Source of the DNA: Lachnoclostridium sp. An131
GTDB taxonomy: Bacteria > Bacillota > Clostridia > Lachnospirales > Lachnospiraceae
Reading direction: 5' to 3'
NCBI RefSeq assembly: GCF_002160825.1
Contig: NZ_NFLI01000006.1
Span: 62,001-126,000 of the forward strand
DNA length: 64,000 bases
The notes beneath the pieces are model-generated. The model made no database searches. It saw nothing but the letters and a program-made list of their open reading frames with translations, and had not been told where the DNA came from. A program made the position numbers and the translations under genes. Position 1 is the stretch's first letter. Every line of letters begins with the position of its first letter. Shown one piece after another: positions 43,351 to 52,167 of this stretch.

Positions 43351-45327
43351 ATGGCTGTTCCAGAATATTCCAAAGCCCGCCGGATGGCGCAGAAAGCTTA
43401 CCGCCAGGATATGGTGGCCAGACGCAATCCTTATCTCCAGGTGCTGGACGAAATCCTTTCCATGTGGGACATCATGGGTGAAACCGACCTGGGACTGATA
43501 GAGATCCCCATCTCACAAATCGTGGGAACAAAGACCGTGGGCCGCACCAGAGCCTTCGCAGGAAACTTTATGCCTCTTCTGCCCGAAAATTCCGAATTTG
43601 CGGAAAAATGGTCGGCTCTTTACCGTTCCCATCTGGAAGAAGGCATCCGGGAGCCCGTCATCGCCTGCGAGTTTCTGAACTGCTACTATATCATCGAGGG
43701 AAACAAGCGGGTCAGCGTTCTGAAATTCTCCGGGGCCGTCAGTCTGCCCGGCTACGTCACCCGGATCATCCCCGCCCCGGGTGACAGCCCGGAGCTGAAA
43801 ATCTATTATGAATATATGGATTTCTACAAGGCTTCCCGGATCAATTCCATCTATTTCTCCAGAGAAGGAAGCTTCGACCGGCTCTGCCGGCTGCTGGGGA
43901 AGGAACCGGGCGAGGCCTGGAACGAGGACGAGAGAAAGGCCTTTACCTCGGCTTTTTCCCGTTTTTCAGAAATCTATGAGGAAAAGGGTGGAGAAAAGCT
44001 CCCGGTCACACCGGGCGATGGGTTCCTTCTGTATCTGAACATCTATGGCTTTGGCGGCATGCTGGACAAATCCATGGACAGGCTCCGGAGAGAAGTCTCT
44101 CTGCTCTGGCCGGATCTGGAGGCTCTGGCCTCTGCCGGCTCTGTGCGCCTCATCACCCGGCCCGGCGAGGAAGACAGCGGCGCCTCTCTCGTAAAAAAAC
44201 TGATCGTCCAGCCCGCCGAGAGCGGCAGCGCTCTCCTGGGAAAGATTCTCCCCTCCGCCAGGCCACGGCTGACCGCAGGCTTTATCCACTACGGAACCAT
44301 CTACACTTCCGGCTGGACCTACGCCCACGACTTGGGCCGTCTCTATCTGGAGGAAAGCCTGAAAGAACAGGTGTCTGTCAAAGTCTATGACGGCCTGAAA
44401 AACACGGAAGACAGCCTGGCCGCCATAGAGCAGGCCATCGGGGAGGGCTGCCAGGTTATCTTCACCACCTCGGCCCGCTTTCTGGAAGCCAGTATCCGGG
44501 CCTGCATCCGCCATCCGGAAATCCGTATCCTGAACTGCTCCCTCAATACCTACAGCGGGCATCTGCGCACCTACTACGGCCGTCTCTATGAGGCCAAGTT
44601 CCTGGTGGGCCTTCTGGCGGGCATCCTCTCAGACAGCGGACGCATCGGCTACATCGCCGACTTCCCGTTCCCAGGCTCCACTGCCTCCATCAACGCCTTT
44701 TCTCTGGGCGTGCAGATGGTCTGTCCGGACGCAAAGGTGCTGCTCGCCTGGTCCTCCGAAAAAGAGGGGAATCCCCAGAAACGCCTTGTGGAAGCCGGCG
44801 TGGATCTGATCGCCGGAGCCGATATGCTGGCGCCTTCCCACTCTCCCCGTCCCTATGGCCTCTACCGTCCAAAGGGTGAATGCGGCGGTGTCAATCTGGC
44901 TTCCTCCATCTGGCACTGGGGAAAGTTCTATCAGCGCATTCTCCAGACCATCTTAAACGGCAACTGGGGCCGGACCGCCTCGGAGATATCCGGAGATTCC
45001 ATCAACTACTGGTGGGGCCTCTCTTCGGGACTCATCGATGTGATCGTATCTAAGTCTGTGCCTGCCCGCTCTGTTCAGTTGATGGAAATGGTAAAAAATC
45101 AGATTATAAATGAGAGTTTCCATATCTTCTCCGGAGATATCCGGGATCAGCAGAATGTTTTGCGCACCCCCGGCGGCATTCCCCTCTCGCCGCCCCAGAT
45201 CGTCCGCATGGACTGGCTGGCCGCCAACGTAGAGGGCCGCATGCCCCGGCCTGAGGATCTGACAGAAGAAGCGGCCCAGATGATGGCGGCTCAGGAAATC
45301 TTTCTGGGAAAGGAAGGTTCCCCATGA
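43351..45327 (+). CDS. ParB-like/BMP (PnrA-like) fusion protein, cytoplasmic
   Basis: 658 residues. Two parts are visible. The N-terminal part (about 1-290) contains EPVIACEFLNCYYIIEGNKR followed by VSVLKFSG, a ParB/sulfiredoxin-like box (…GNKRVSVLK). The C-terminal part (about 300-600) is a Bmp/PnrA-type binding domain with TAGFIHYGTIYTSGWTYAHD, GCQVIFTTSARFLEA and RIGYIADFPFPGSTASINAF. BMP proteins are normally lipoproteins that bind nucleosides, but no signal peptide or lipobox is present, so this one should stay in the cytoplasm and act as a sensor or regulator. RBS AAAGGAGAA. Its stop overlaps the phosphoesterase start. Confidence 0.8.
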   Translation: MAVPEYSKARRMAQKAYRQDMVARRNPYLQVLDEILSMWDIMGETDLGLIEIPISQIVGTKTVGRTRAFAGNFMPLLPENSEFAEKWSALYRSHLEEGIREPVIACEFLNCYYIIEGNKRVSVLKFSGAVSLPGYVTRIIPAPGDSPELKIYYEYMDFYKASRINSIYFSREGSFDRLCRLLGKEPGEAWNEDERKAFTSAFSRFSEIYEEKGGEKLPVTPGDGFLLYLNIYGFGGMLDKSMDRLRREVSLLWPDLEALASAGSVRLITRPGEEDSGASLVKKLIVQPAESGSALLGKILPSARPRLTAGFIHYGTIYTSGWTYAHDLGRLYLEESLKEQVSVKVYDGLKNTEDSLAAIEQAIGEGCQVIFTTSARFLEASIRACIRHPEIRILNCSLNTYSGHLRTYYGRLYEAKFLVGLLAGILSDSGRIGYIADFPFPGSTASINAFSLGVQMVCPDAKVLLAWSSEKEGNPQKRLVEAGVDLIAGADMLAPSHSPRPYGLYRPKGECGGVNLASSIWHWGKFYQRILQTILNGNWGRTASEISGDSINYWWGLSSGLIDVIVSKSVPARSVQLMEMVKNQIINESFHIFSGDIRDQQNVLRTPGGIPLSPPQIVRMDWLAANVEGRMPRPEDLTEEAAQMMAAQEIFLGKEGSP

Positions 45328-45935
45328 GAATCCTTGCTCTCTCAGACACAGAATCTCCCGCTCTCTGGGACTTCTTCAAACCGGAACGGCTGAAGGGCAT
45401 CGATGTGATCATCTCCTGCGGCGATCTCGATCCCCATTACCTCTCCTTTCTGGCTACCTTTTTCCACGGTCCCGTCCTTTACGTCCACGGGAACCATGAC
45501 GCCTGCTATGAGAACACGCCGCCGGAGGGCTGTATCTGCATCGAGGATCGGGTCTATGTCTACCGGGGCGTCCGTTTTCTGGGCCTGGGCGGTTCCATGC
45601 GCTACAAGCCCGGCCCTCATCAGTACACGGAAAAGCAGATGCGCCTGAGAATCCTGCGTCTCTGGTTCCAGCTCCTGCGGCGCCGGGGCTTCGACGTGCT
45701 GGTCACCCACGCCCCGGCCCGGGGCCTGGGCGACGGAAAGAGCCTGACCCACACGGGATTCCAGGCCTTCCGCACACTTATGGAGCGGTACCGCCCCGCC
45801 TATTTCCTTCATGGACATGTGCATCTGAATTACGACCCGGCGGCAAAGCGTGTCCGGCAGTATGAGGACACGACGATTATCAACGCCTATGAGCGGTATG
45901 AATTTGAGTTTTTGTCTGAGAGAAAGGCGGAGTAA
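45324..45935 (+). CDS. Calcineurin-like metallophosphoesterase
   Basis: 203 residues. Two-metal phosphoesterase motifs: RILALSDTESPALWD at the start, ISCGDLDPHYLSFL (GDxD), YVHGNHDACY (GNHD), VLVTHAPARGLGD and FLHGHVHLNY (GHxH). The first motif has DTE rather than DxH, a small departure. Likely substrates are nucleotides or phosphodiesters. The ATGA overlap with the BMP-fusion gene indicates translational coupling and a shared role. Confidence 0.88.
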   Translation: MRILALSDTESPALWDFFKPERLKGIDVIISCGDLDPHYLSFLATFFHGPVLYVHGNHDACYENTPPEGCICIEDRVYVYRGVRFLGLGGSMRYKPGPHQYTEKQMRLRILRLWFQLLRRRGFDVLVTHAPARGLGDGKSLTHTGFQAFRTLMERYRPAYFLHGHVHLNYDPAAKRVRQYEDTTIINAYERYEFEFLSERKAE

Positions 45936-46146
45936 ACCTCCGGGATATCAGAAATCAAGGTCCGATTCCGTTCTAAAAAATCAGAATAATCTACTGCAAT
46001 ACATACAATTTTCTGATCTCCGCCCATCTTTTTAAAGGGTTTTTCGAGGAAAAAAACAGACTTTTTGCTGTCTTTTCAGGTAAAATACAGAAAGCTAAAA
46101 TAAAAGCAGAAAAAAATAACACCATTACTGAACAGGAGGGGTTTAT

Positions 46147-46362
46147 ATGGCACTCAGCGTAGATTCCAAAGTAAAAGAGCTCATGAAAAATGACGCGGCA
46201 GCGGAGCTTCTGGAGAAATTCGCTCCGGGATTTAAGACAAATCCTCAGATGAAGCTGGTAGGCGCGCTTACCTTCCGCAAGCTCGCTTCCTTCCCCCAAG
46301 CAGGAATCTCTCCGGAAAAGCTGGAGGAGATCGACGCAGCTTTGAAAGCTCTCGGCGAATAG
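46147..46362 (+). CDS. Small helical protein, DUF1858-like domain
   Basis: 71 residues preceded by AGGAGGGGTTTAT, an excellent ribosome site. Sequence MALSVDSKVKELMKNDAAAE, then LLEKFAPGFKTNPQMKLVGA and LRKLASF-like ending with EEIDAALKALGE. It looks like the small helical domain I remember at the C-terminus of some Clostridial glycosidases and in DUF1858-type proteins, here on its own. No signal or membrane segment. Bounded by gaps on both sides and by the terminator at 46401, it is a monocistronic gene. Function unknown. Confidence 0.7.
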   Translation: MALSVDSKVKELMKNDAAAELLEKFAPGFKTNPQMKLVGALTFRKLASFPQAGISPEKLEEIDAALKALGE

Positions 46363-46394
46363 GCTGCTCAGCCGGGATTCTGCGATACTGGAGT

Positions 46395-46456
46395 AAAGAA
46401 AATAAGGACGTTCCGGAGACATGTTTTTCATGCCTGGGCGTCCTTATTTTTTATTC
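46395..46456. terminator. Bidirectional terminator
   Basis: AATAAGGACG pairs with CGTCCTTATT, with inner partial pairing, followed by TTTTTTA. It separates the 71-residue gene from the converging PucR-type gene. Confidence 0.8.
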
Positions 46457-48025
46457 CTATATCTGTTCAGAAGAAAGTTCCAGCTTTTTCTGAACCTCCA
46501 TGGCCTTCAGCAGGATCTGCAGCAGAAGCCGCTCCTCCGCATCCTGCAGATCCGAATCCAGAAGATTTTTGATCCGGTTCATGCGTTCCAGCAGCGTACT
46601 GCGGTTCAGAAACAGCCTGGAAGCGGTTCTGGTGATGCTCATATTCTGTTCCAGGTAAATCTTAAGCGTTTCCAGATAACTGACCGCAGAACCGGCGTCA
46701 TGCTCCACAAGCCTTTTGAGCCCTGACGGGAAGCAGGCCCGCAGCGGCAGCTTTCCCAGCGCATTTTCAATCAGCTCTGTCAGGGCATAAGTCTGAAACA
46801 GATAAAAATGCTCCTCCGGCGCAAGCACCTTTCCATGCTCCAGCGCAGAACAGGCCTGCAGATAATAAAGCCTGGCGTCATAAATATCACGAAAAGAATC
46901 GCTTGCTCCCACATCGAAGCCATTCGTGCCTGCCAGCGATATGAAATGCTTTTTCAGGAGCCCATAGAAAGAAGCCTCATCACAATGTATGCTGTCCATG
47001 TCAAAAAAGGCGGTAATCCCTCCATCAAATTCAAAGGCCATGCTCTTGGGAAAAGCCTTCTCTACGGTACTGCACAGATACCCGTTCGGCATCCCGCTCA
47101 GTCTGCTTCCAACCTGGATTCTGGCACAAATATAGCTGTGTCCGTGGTTTGCCGTCTCCAGAAGCCAGCGCTCCTCCGAAGAAAGATGAACATCCGCAGT
47201 CAAATCGTAAAAGATCTGCCGGAGCGTATGCCGGCTCATCCGCGGGGACCCTGCATATTTTACAAGCGCCCGCTCCAGCATGCGCGCCAGATAGACCGCA
47301 AGCGCTCTGTCGCTTGAGCGGTGCTTCCGGCAGCGGTAATCCACCGTCAGACAGCCGATATAATCCTCTTCTTCAAAAAGATTTACACTTAAGGTACTGC
47401 TGTCCAGCATGTTGAACAGAATCGGTTTTCTCTCTTCCATGGAAAGATTCTGAAACTCCAGAAATTTACTCAGGACAGGAAGATCCAGATTGTCCCCCTC
47501 AGGCTCTCTGGAAACGAGCTTTTCCCAGTCTGCCTCCGGGATACCGGAATAATCCGATTGGGCGATATAATGAAAATCCGAATCCAGCACAAAGAGAGGA
47601 TTCCCGAAAATGTCCTGGCTGCAGTTTATCATTTCACCGATGTCATTACTGGTATAAAGAAGCTCATGAAGCTTCTCATCCCAGGCGTCATATTTGTTGT
47701 AGATCTCTGTCAGACGGTTAAAGATTCCGCTCATGCTGACGGCATCCCGAAAAAGGAGCACGCCGCAGCGCTCCAGATAATAGGGGAGGTACATGCTGTT
47801 CCCAATACAGAGAAGCAGCACATTTTCGGATACAGGAACCCGCTTCGGAAGCTGTTCTCCTTTCAGGACATATACATGATTCTCCCGAAACCCTTCCCCA
47901 GGCTCCAGAAAATATTCCGGCCGGCCCAGCAGAAGCTTTTCACTTCTTTTCCCCTTCAGCTCCACCGCGTAATCTTCTTTCAGATTATCGTAAAGAATGT
48001 CCGCGTTCAGTTTCATGGCAAACAC
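46457..48025 (-). CDS. PucR-type transcriptional regulator
   Basis: 522 residues. The N-terminal part (about 1-130) is a ligand-sensing region; a GAF-like middle (ENVLLLCIGNSMYLPYYLER, FVLDSDFHYIAQSDYS) follows. The C-terminal helix-turn-helix of the PucR/CdaR kind reads LEQNMSITRTASRLFLNRST then LLERMNRIKNLLDSDL. Such regulators respond to small molecules and activate catabolic operons. It is divergent from the cysteine-motif/GcvT/SDR operon, its obvious target, across 189 bases. Confidence 0.8.
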   Translation of the reverse strand: MFAMKLNADILYDNLKEDYAVELKGKRSEKLLLGRPEYFLEPGEGFRENHVYVLKGEQLPKRVPVSENVLLLCIGNSMYLPYYLERCGVLLFRDAVSMSGIFNRLTEIYNKYDAWDEKLHELLYTSNDIGEMINCSQDIFGNPLFVLDSDFHYIAQSDYSGIPEADWEKLVSREPEGDNLDLPVLSKFLEFQNLSMEERKPILFNMLDSSTLSVNLFEEEDYIGCLTVDYRCRKHRSSDRALAVYLARMLERALVKYAGSPRMSRHTLRQIFYDLTADVHLSSEERWLLETANHGHSYICARIQVGSRLSGMPNGYLCSTVEKAFPKSMAFEFDGGITAFFDMDSIHCDEASFYGLLKKHFISLAGTNGFDVGASDSFRDIYDARLYYLQACSALEHGKVLAPEEHFYLFQTYALTELIENALGKLPLRACFPSGLKRLVEHDAGSAVSYLETLKIYLEQNMSITRTASRLFLNRSTLLERMNRIKNLLDSDLQDAEERLLLQILLKAMEVQKKLELSSEQI

Positions 48026-48214
48026 CTCTCTCCTGTTTGTAAAACCCGTCTCTATTATAACGCAAAACCATGTAAAAGGAATACCTCAGACCCCCCAAAA
48101 ATGCTGATTTCTGTCGAAAAAATACTGCCAGTCTGCCGTCTTTCTTGCAATATTCAGGATATTTAAAATAAGAGTACAGACAAATATTTCATATAAGGTA
48201 AAGGGGGAACTGAT

Positions 48215-49417
48215 ATGCCATTATTGGACAAGCTTGAACAGACAAAATGCGTACAGACCGTATGGGGAAAACTGATTCCGGAAAAGGAAGCCTATGATTA
48301 CGCGGTACGCCAGATCGCAGGCTTCTGCGCGAACCTGTTCCAGGTCATGAGAATCCTGGAGCCTGATTTTGAGAAGCGCACGGCCGCCATCTGTGACATC
48401 TCCTATATGATGAACATGTCCGCATCCAGCGATCTGTATATGCAGGAATTCTTTAACGAATGGAACATTCCCGAATTCTGCAAAAAGGATTCCTGGCTGG
48501 GCGCCATCTTCGGAGATTCAGGAGACGAATATGAGAATATGGCGGGACGCGTCATTCAGTTTACCCATGACCGGGTAGAAAAAGAGCTGGATACCTGCCC
48601 CTGGGACATCGTAGGCGCGGAACTCTGCAACATGACCACAGCCATGTTTACCGCGAACTTTGATCTGAACAGCCCCAATGGAGAAAATGAAGTATCTCTG
48701 AACATGTGCGAGGCCAGAGGCTGCGGCGACCGCCACTGCCGCGTGGTCGCGGAGCGCCGGGACGTATTCGGACTGGAAAAGCAGGGCTGGCTGGACCACA
48801 TGAACCAGCCAAAGATGCCTGTACATGACACGCCGAAGGAGCGGAGCGTAAAGGAAGGACAGATCCTGCGGAACGGCTGCTACTCCAACGCTTTCGGAGA
48901 GGAGAAATCCTTTGAATGGGCCTATCGCTGGTGTATGGAAAAAGGCTGGGTATGGTGCGTTGCTTTCCCGCTCATTGCCATTCGCGATATGGCAGAATCA
49001 GAGGAAGAATTTGAGCGCATTTTCAAAATCGTATTTGCAACGGCCGGAAAAAATGCTTTTATAGAGCCCTTCGCTGTAGAAGGCCTGCGCACCTGGCTGG
49101 GTGTGCCGCATGAGATCGGTAAAAACGATCCCCGGCTCATGGGCGGCTACATCAAGGCTGTCATCGACACGCAGCTGGTTCCCTGCGAACTGGAGCGCTT
49201 CACAGAAGACGAGGTCTGGATCAAAGTCGATACGGAAACCTTCAACGGCAGATTCCCCATGGCTCCGGTGGATGAGCTGACTCTGGGCTACGAGACGCTC
49301 TGGCACAACATGGTGAAGACCATGGTAAGCCCGGAATGGTCCTGCTGGTTTGAAGGAAAGGACGACGAAACTATGACGATTAAGGTCGGACGCAGAATTG
49401 ACAAGCGCATGGTATAA
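48215..49417 (+). CDS. Cysteine-motif protein, V4R/ATC-hydrolase-like region
   Basis: 400 residues, soluble, no signal peptide. The central part reads LNMCEARGCGDRHCRVVAER near residue 165, a cysteine cluster of the kind found in V4R and thiazoline-carboxylate (ATC) hydrolase-type domains; a second part after residue 210 contains SFEWAYRWCMEKGWVWCVAF and a repeat-like C-terminal region. I am not sure of the family. It is the first gene of an operon with a GcvT-like protein 18 bases downstream and an SDR dehydrogenase, divergent from a PucR regulator. A ligand-binding or hydrolytic role on the operon's substrate is inferred. RBS AAAGGGGGAAC. Confidence 0.55.
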   Translation: MPLLDKLEQTKCVQTVWGKLIPEKEAYDYAVRQIAGFCANLFQVMRILEPDFEKRTAAICDISYMMNMSASSDLYMQEFFNEWNIPEFCKKDSWLGAIFGDSGDEYENMAGRVIQFTHDRVEKELDTCPWDIVGAELCNMTTAMFTANFDLNSPNGENEVSLNMCEARGCGDRHCRVVAERRDVFGLEKQGWLDHMNQPKMPVHDTPKERSVKEGQILRNGCYSNAFGEEKSFEWAYRWCMEKGWVWCVAFPLIAIRDMAESEEEFERIFKIVFATAGKNAFIEPFAVEGLRTWLGVPHEIGKNDPRLMGGYIKAVIDTQLVPCELERFTEDEVWIKVDTETFNGRFPMAPVDELTLGYETLWHNMVKTMVSPEWSCWFEGKDDETMTIKVGRRIDKRMV

Positions 49418-49435
49418 GGAAGGGGGAAATACATC

Positions 49436-50431
49436 ATGTTATTTAAAGAAGACGCGGCTGCGAGAGCGCAGCATCAGGCGGTAAGAGAACATGCGGGCTG
49501 GTATCGCTGGACCCATGATCTGGTGGAGGTAAAGGGCGCGGACGCCGCCTCATTTCTGGAACGCTTATGCGTAAATACCATCGGGAACGCCGCCGTAGGC
49601 AGAACAAAATATACCACTCTTCTGAATGAAGAAGGAAAAATCATCGACGATACCATCGTCATGCATATGGGTGAAAACGAGTACTGGGTATCTACGCTGT
49701 ACGCGCCCCAGTTTCTCCAGTGGGCCGAAAAGCAAAAAGGAGCCATGGAGGTATCCTGTGAAGATATCACAAAGAAGATCGACATGTACGCAGTACAAGG
49801 TCCCGATTCCCTCAAAATTCTGAACAGCATGCTGGAAGAGCCCGCAGATGAACTGAAACGCTTTCAGATAAAAGACAATACCCTGTCCGGCATTCCGGTC
49901 AAAGTCCACCGTTCCGGCTTCACCGGAGAGCTGGGATACGAAATCTACTGTGACATGGAACAGACTGCCGCAGCAGAGGAAGTCATCCGGTCCGGCTGCG
50001 CAGCCTTTGACGCGCCGGAGCTTACCATTCTGGAGGTATACGTGCGCAGCCTTCCCGTAGAGAAGGGTTTCGCCCTTCGCCAGGACATGTATGGCCTGAC
50101 TCCCTTTGAGTGCGGTCTGGACTGGTCCGTACATATGGAGAAGGATTTCATAGGAAAGGAAGCTCTCCAAAAGGCACAGGAAGAGGGGCCTCAGTATAAG
50201 CTGGTGGGTCTGGAATACCTGGCAGAATCCTATGAGGACATCGCCCAGAAGGAAATCGTATATTCCTATGGAGTTCCCTGCGGCTTTGTGCGCGCCGCCA
50301 TTTACGGATACACCGTAGACAAAAACATCGGTTTCGCAGTCATCAAAGCCGGCAAGGCAGTCATCGGCGAAAAGGTAACCGTGGGAAGCAACCACTCGCC
50401 GGCTGTAATCACGGACAAATGCTGGCTGTAA
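49436..50431 (+). CDS. GcvT-like aminomethyl/methyl transferase
   Basis: 331 residues, a little shorter than GcvT. The T-protein fold binds tetrahydrofolate and takes a one-carbon unit from a substrate. Recognisable parts: WTHDLVEVKGADAASFLERL, DDTIVMHMGENEYWVSTLYA, MYAVQGPDSLKILNSMLEEP, GFTGELGYEIYCDMEQT with the folate-binding Glu, and MYGLTPFECGLDWSVHMEKD then FIGKEALQKA. No glycine-cleavage P or H genes are present, so it more likely resembles THF-dependent demethylases (DmdA, LigM, sarcosine-type). The true substrate is unknown. It sits between the cysteine-motif gene and the SDR. Confidence 0.8.
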   Translation: MLFKEDAAARAQHQAVREHAGWYRWTHDLVEVKGADAASFLERLCVNTIGNAAVGRTKYTTLLNEEGKIIDDTIVMHMGENEYWVSTLYAPQFLQWAEKQKGAMEVSCEDITKKIDMYAVQGPDSLKILNSMLEEPADELKRFQIKDNTLSGIPVKVHRSGFTGELGYEIYCDMEQTAAAEEVIRSGCAAFDAPELTILEVYVRSLPVEKGFALRQDMYGLTPFECGLDWSVHMEKDFIGKEALQKAQEEGPQYKLVGLEYLAESYEDIAQKEIVYSYGVPCGFVRAAIYGYTVDKNIGFAVIKAGKAVIGEKVTVGSNHSPAVITDKCWL

Positions 50432-50472
50432 GCTGACGGCTGGCCACAGACAGATAACAGGAGGGTAACATA

Positions 50473-51234
50473 ATGAGACTGAGTGGAAAATCAATCGTAG
50501 TAACAGGAGCCTCCGCAGGCATGGGACACGCCATCGTGGAACGCTTCGTGAAGGAAGGCGCCCTGGTAACAGCCGTCGCCCGCCGCAGAGAGCGTCTGGA
50601 GGAGCTGGCGGAATCCCTGAAGGATGAGCCGGGTAAAATCGTGATCTGCACCGGCGATATCGGAGATGAGAATACCAGTTCCAGGATGATAGACCTGGCT
50701 GTTCAGGAATTCGGACGTCTGGATGTACTTCTGAACGTGGCAGGCATCATGGACGACAATACAGCCGTGGGAGACGTGTCTGATGAAATGCTGGACAGGC
50801 TGTTCCGCATCAATACGCTGGGCCCCCTTTATGCCATGCGAAAAGCTGTGCAGGTATTCTTAAGCCAGAACGATGAATCCGGCAATATCATCAACGTAAC
50901 CTCTGTAGGCGCCGCCCATCAGACTGCCGGAGTCGCCTACTGCGCTTCCAAGGCCGCGCTGACCGCCGCTACCAAAAATACGGCATATATGTATCTGGAA
51001 AAGGGCATCCGCTGCAACGCCATTGCCCCGGGCGGAGTAGTAACTGAGATTCCTCTCGTCATGCCCACGCCGGATGAATTCGGCTTTGGAAGAAGCAGTG
51101 CTCTTCTGACCCACGCACCGGAACTGGGTATGCCGGAAGACATAGCAGAGGCCGCTCTCTTTCTGGCCAGTGACGAGTCCCGTTTCGTAAACGGTACCAT
51201 CCTCACCTGCGACGGAGGCTGGACTGCATTTTGA
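50473..51234 (+). CDS. SDR-family oxidoreductase
   Basis: 253 residues. Classical short-chain dehydrogenase: cofactor loop VTGASAGMGHAIVERF (TGxxxGxG), NVAG in LDVLLNVAGIMDDN, Ser in NVTSVGAAHQT and YCASKAALTAATK with the YxxxK pair. The Asp that selects NAD is not obvious (AVARRRERLEE suggests NADP). It oxidises or reduces an alcohol/ketone of the operon's substrate. RBS AGGAGGGTAAC. A long inverted repeat follows it. Confidence 0.93.
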   Translation: MRLSGKSIVVTGASAGMGHAIVERFVKEGALVTAVARRRERLEELAESLKDEPGKIVICTGDIGDENTSSRMIDLAVQEFGRLDVLLNVAGIMDDNTAVGDVSDEMLDRLFRINTLGPLYAMRKAVQVFLSQNDESGNIINVTSVGAAHQTAGVAYCASKAALTAATKNTAYMYLEKGIRCNAIAPGGVVTEIPLVMPTPDEFGFGRSSALLTHAPELGMPEDIAEAALFLASDESRFVNGTILTCDGGWTAF

Positions 51235-51249
51235 TAATTCTCCAAAATA

Positions 51250-51327
51250 TAAGGAATCCCCTTCCCTTTTGAAATAAAATAAGTCTCTGGCCAAAGCCTG
51301 TCCATCAAAAGGAAATGGGATTCCTTA
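51250..51327. terminator. Long inverted repeat between converging genes
   Basis: TAAGGAATCCC with CCTTTTGA pairs with TCAAAAGG and GGGATTCCTTA in near-perfect arms of about 23 bases. It lies between the SDR and the ChbG-like gene and probably ends both transcripts, though no T-run follows the stem. Confidence 0.6.
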
Positions 51328-51331
51328 GCTG

Positions 51332-52081
51332 TTACAATATGTCATCATATGAAATCAGGCGGATCTGCCGGGCCGCTGTCCATTCTCTCACCTCTTTACT
51401 GCATACTGCTTCCACCTCCATGGCTCTTGGCACCGTAAGCGATGACTCTTTTAGAACATATGCGTCCAGATAACCCGGATGACACACGAAAAGATCCGCC
51501 TCGCGCTCCCCCTCATGGAATTCCAGATTCATCAGGCATCTTTTCGGATCATAGCCCGGCGTCATGCTTTCCATGTGAATATACAGGCGGGTGTTCCTGA
51601 AACACACCATTCCTCCGGGATTCAGTTCAAAATAGTCCAGTCCATGCCGCTCTGCGACAATCTGAAGTCCACGGAAGAAGTTCCTGCTGGCGACTGCATG
51701 CCCTTCGAAATAGTGTGGTTTCTGCCCGGTCAGTTCCATAAACCGGCGATACTGTGCTTCAATCTCCAGAACAACCTCGTCCAGTACAACAAAATCCTGC
51801 TTTGCAACGCGGTACTCTCTGCTGGATTTAAACTCGCCATTCTCTTTCGTGATGCTTGGTATGCGCTCAGGATCTGTCAGCGGTCTTCCCACACTGATAT
51901 TCGTATGCTGACCGAAGCAGACCGGCAGCCCCGCAAGCAGGCTTACGCCATGCGCGGCAGCCGGCATATTCGGCATCAGTCCAACACTTCGTATAATGCC
52001 GTCTTTTACAGATTTCTGTATGCCATAATTAATACCCTCAGAAAAACCAAGATCATCCGCCCGAATCAACAGTCGTTTCAT
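51332..52081 (-). CDS. Carbohydrate deacetylase, ChbG/YdjC family
   Basis: 249 residues. The family removes an acetyl group from chitooligosaccharides or related sugars using one metal. The start KRLLIRADDLGFSEGINYGI carries the Asp-Asp pair, and metal-binding His lie in QKPHYFEGHAVASR and FVCHPGYLD. It is the last gene of the beta-glucoside PTS operon, 86 bases after the MBL gene. In the enteric chb operon ChbG acts on chitobiose 6-phosphate; a similar acyl-removal step is inferred here. Confidence 0.88.
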   Translation of the reverse strand: MKRLLIRADDLGFSEGINYGIQKSVKDGIIRSVGLMPNMPAAAHGVSLLAGLPVCFGQHTNISVGRPLTDPERIPSITKENGEFKSSREYRVAKQDFVVLDEVVLEIEAQYRRFMELTGQKPHYFEGHAVASRNFFRGLQIVAERHGLDYFELNPGGMVCFRNTRLYIHMESMTPGYDPKRCLMNLEFHEGEREADLFVCHPGYLDAYVLKESSLTVPRAMEVEAVCSKEVREWTAARQIRLISYDDIL

Positions 52082-52167
52082 ATCCTTTTCCTTTCCGATT
52101 GGTTATAAATGCGCTTTATTTCTCATCAGACAGAACAGGGAAAAGCCCGCCATTTGTATTGCTGCTG

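Noticed and set aside
43351-45327. Ordinary nucleoside-binding lipoprotein
   Set aside because: No signal peptide or lipobox, and a 290-residue N-terminal extension.
49436-50431. Glycine cleavage system T protein
   Set aside because: No gcvH or gcvP nearby and the neighbours are an SDR and a cysteine-motif protein; called GcvT-like instead.
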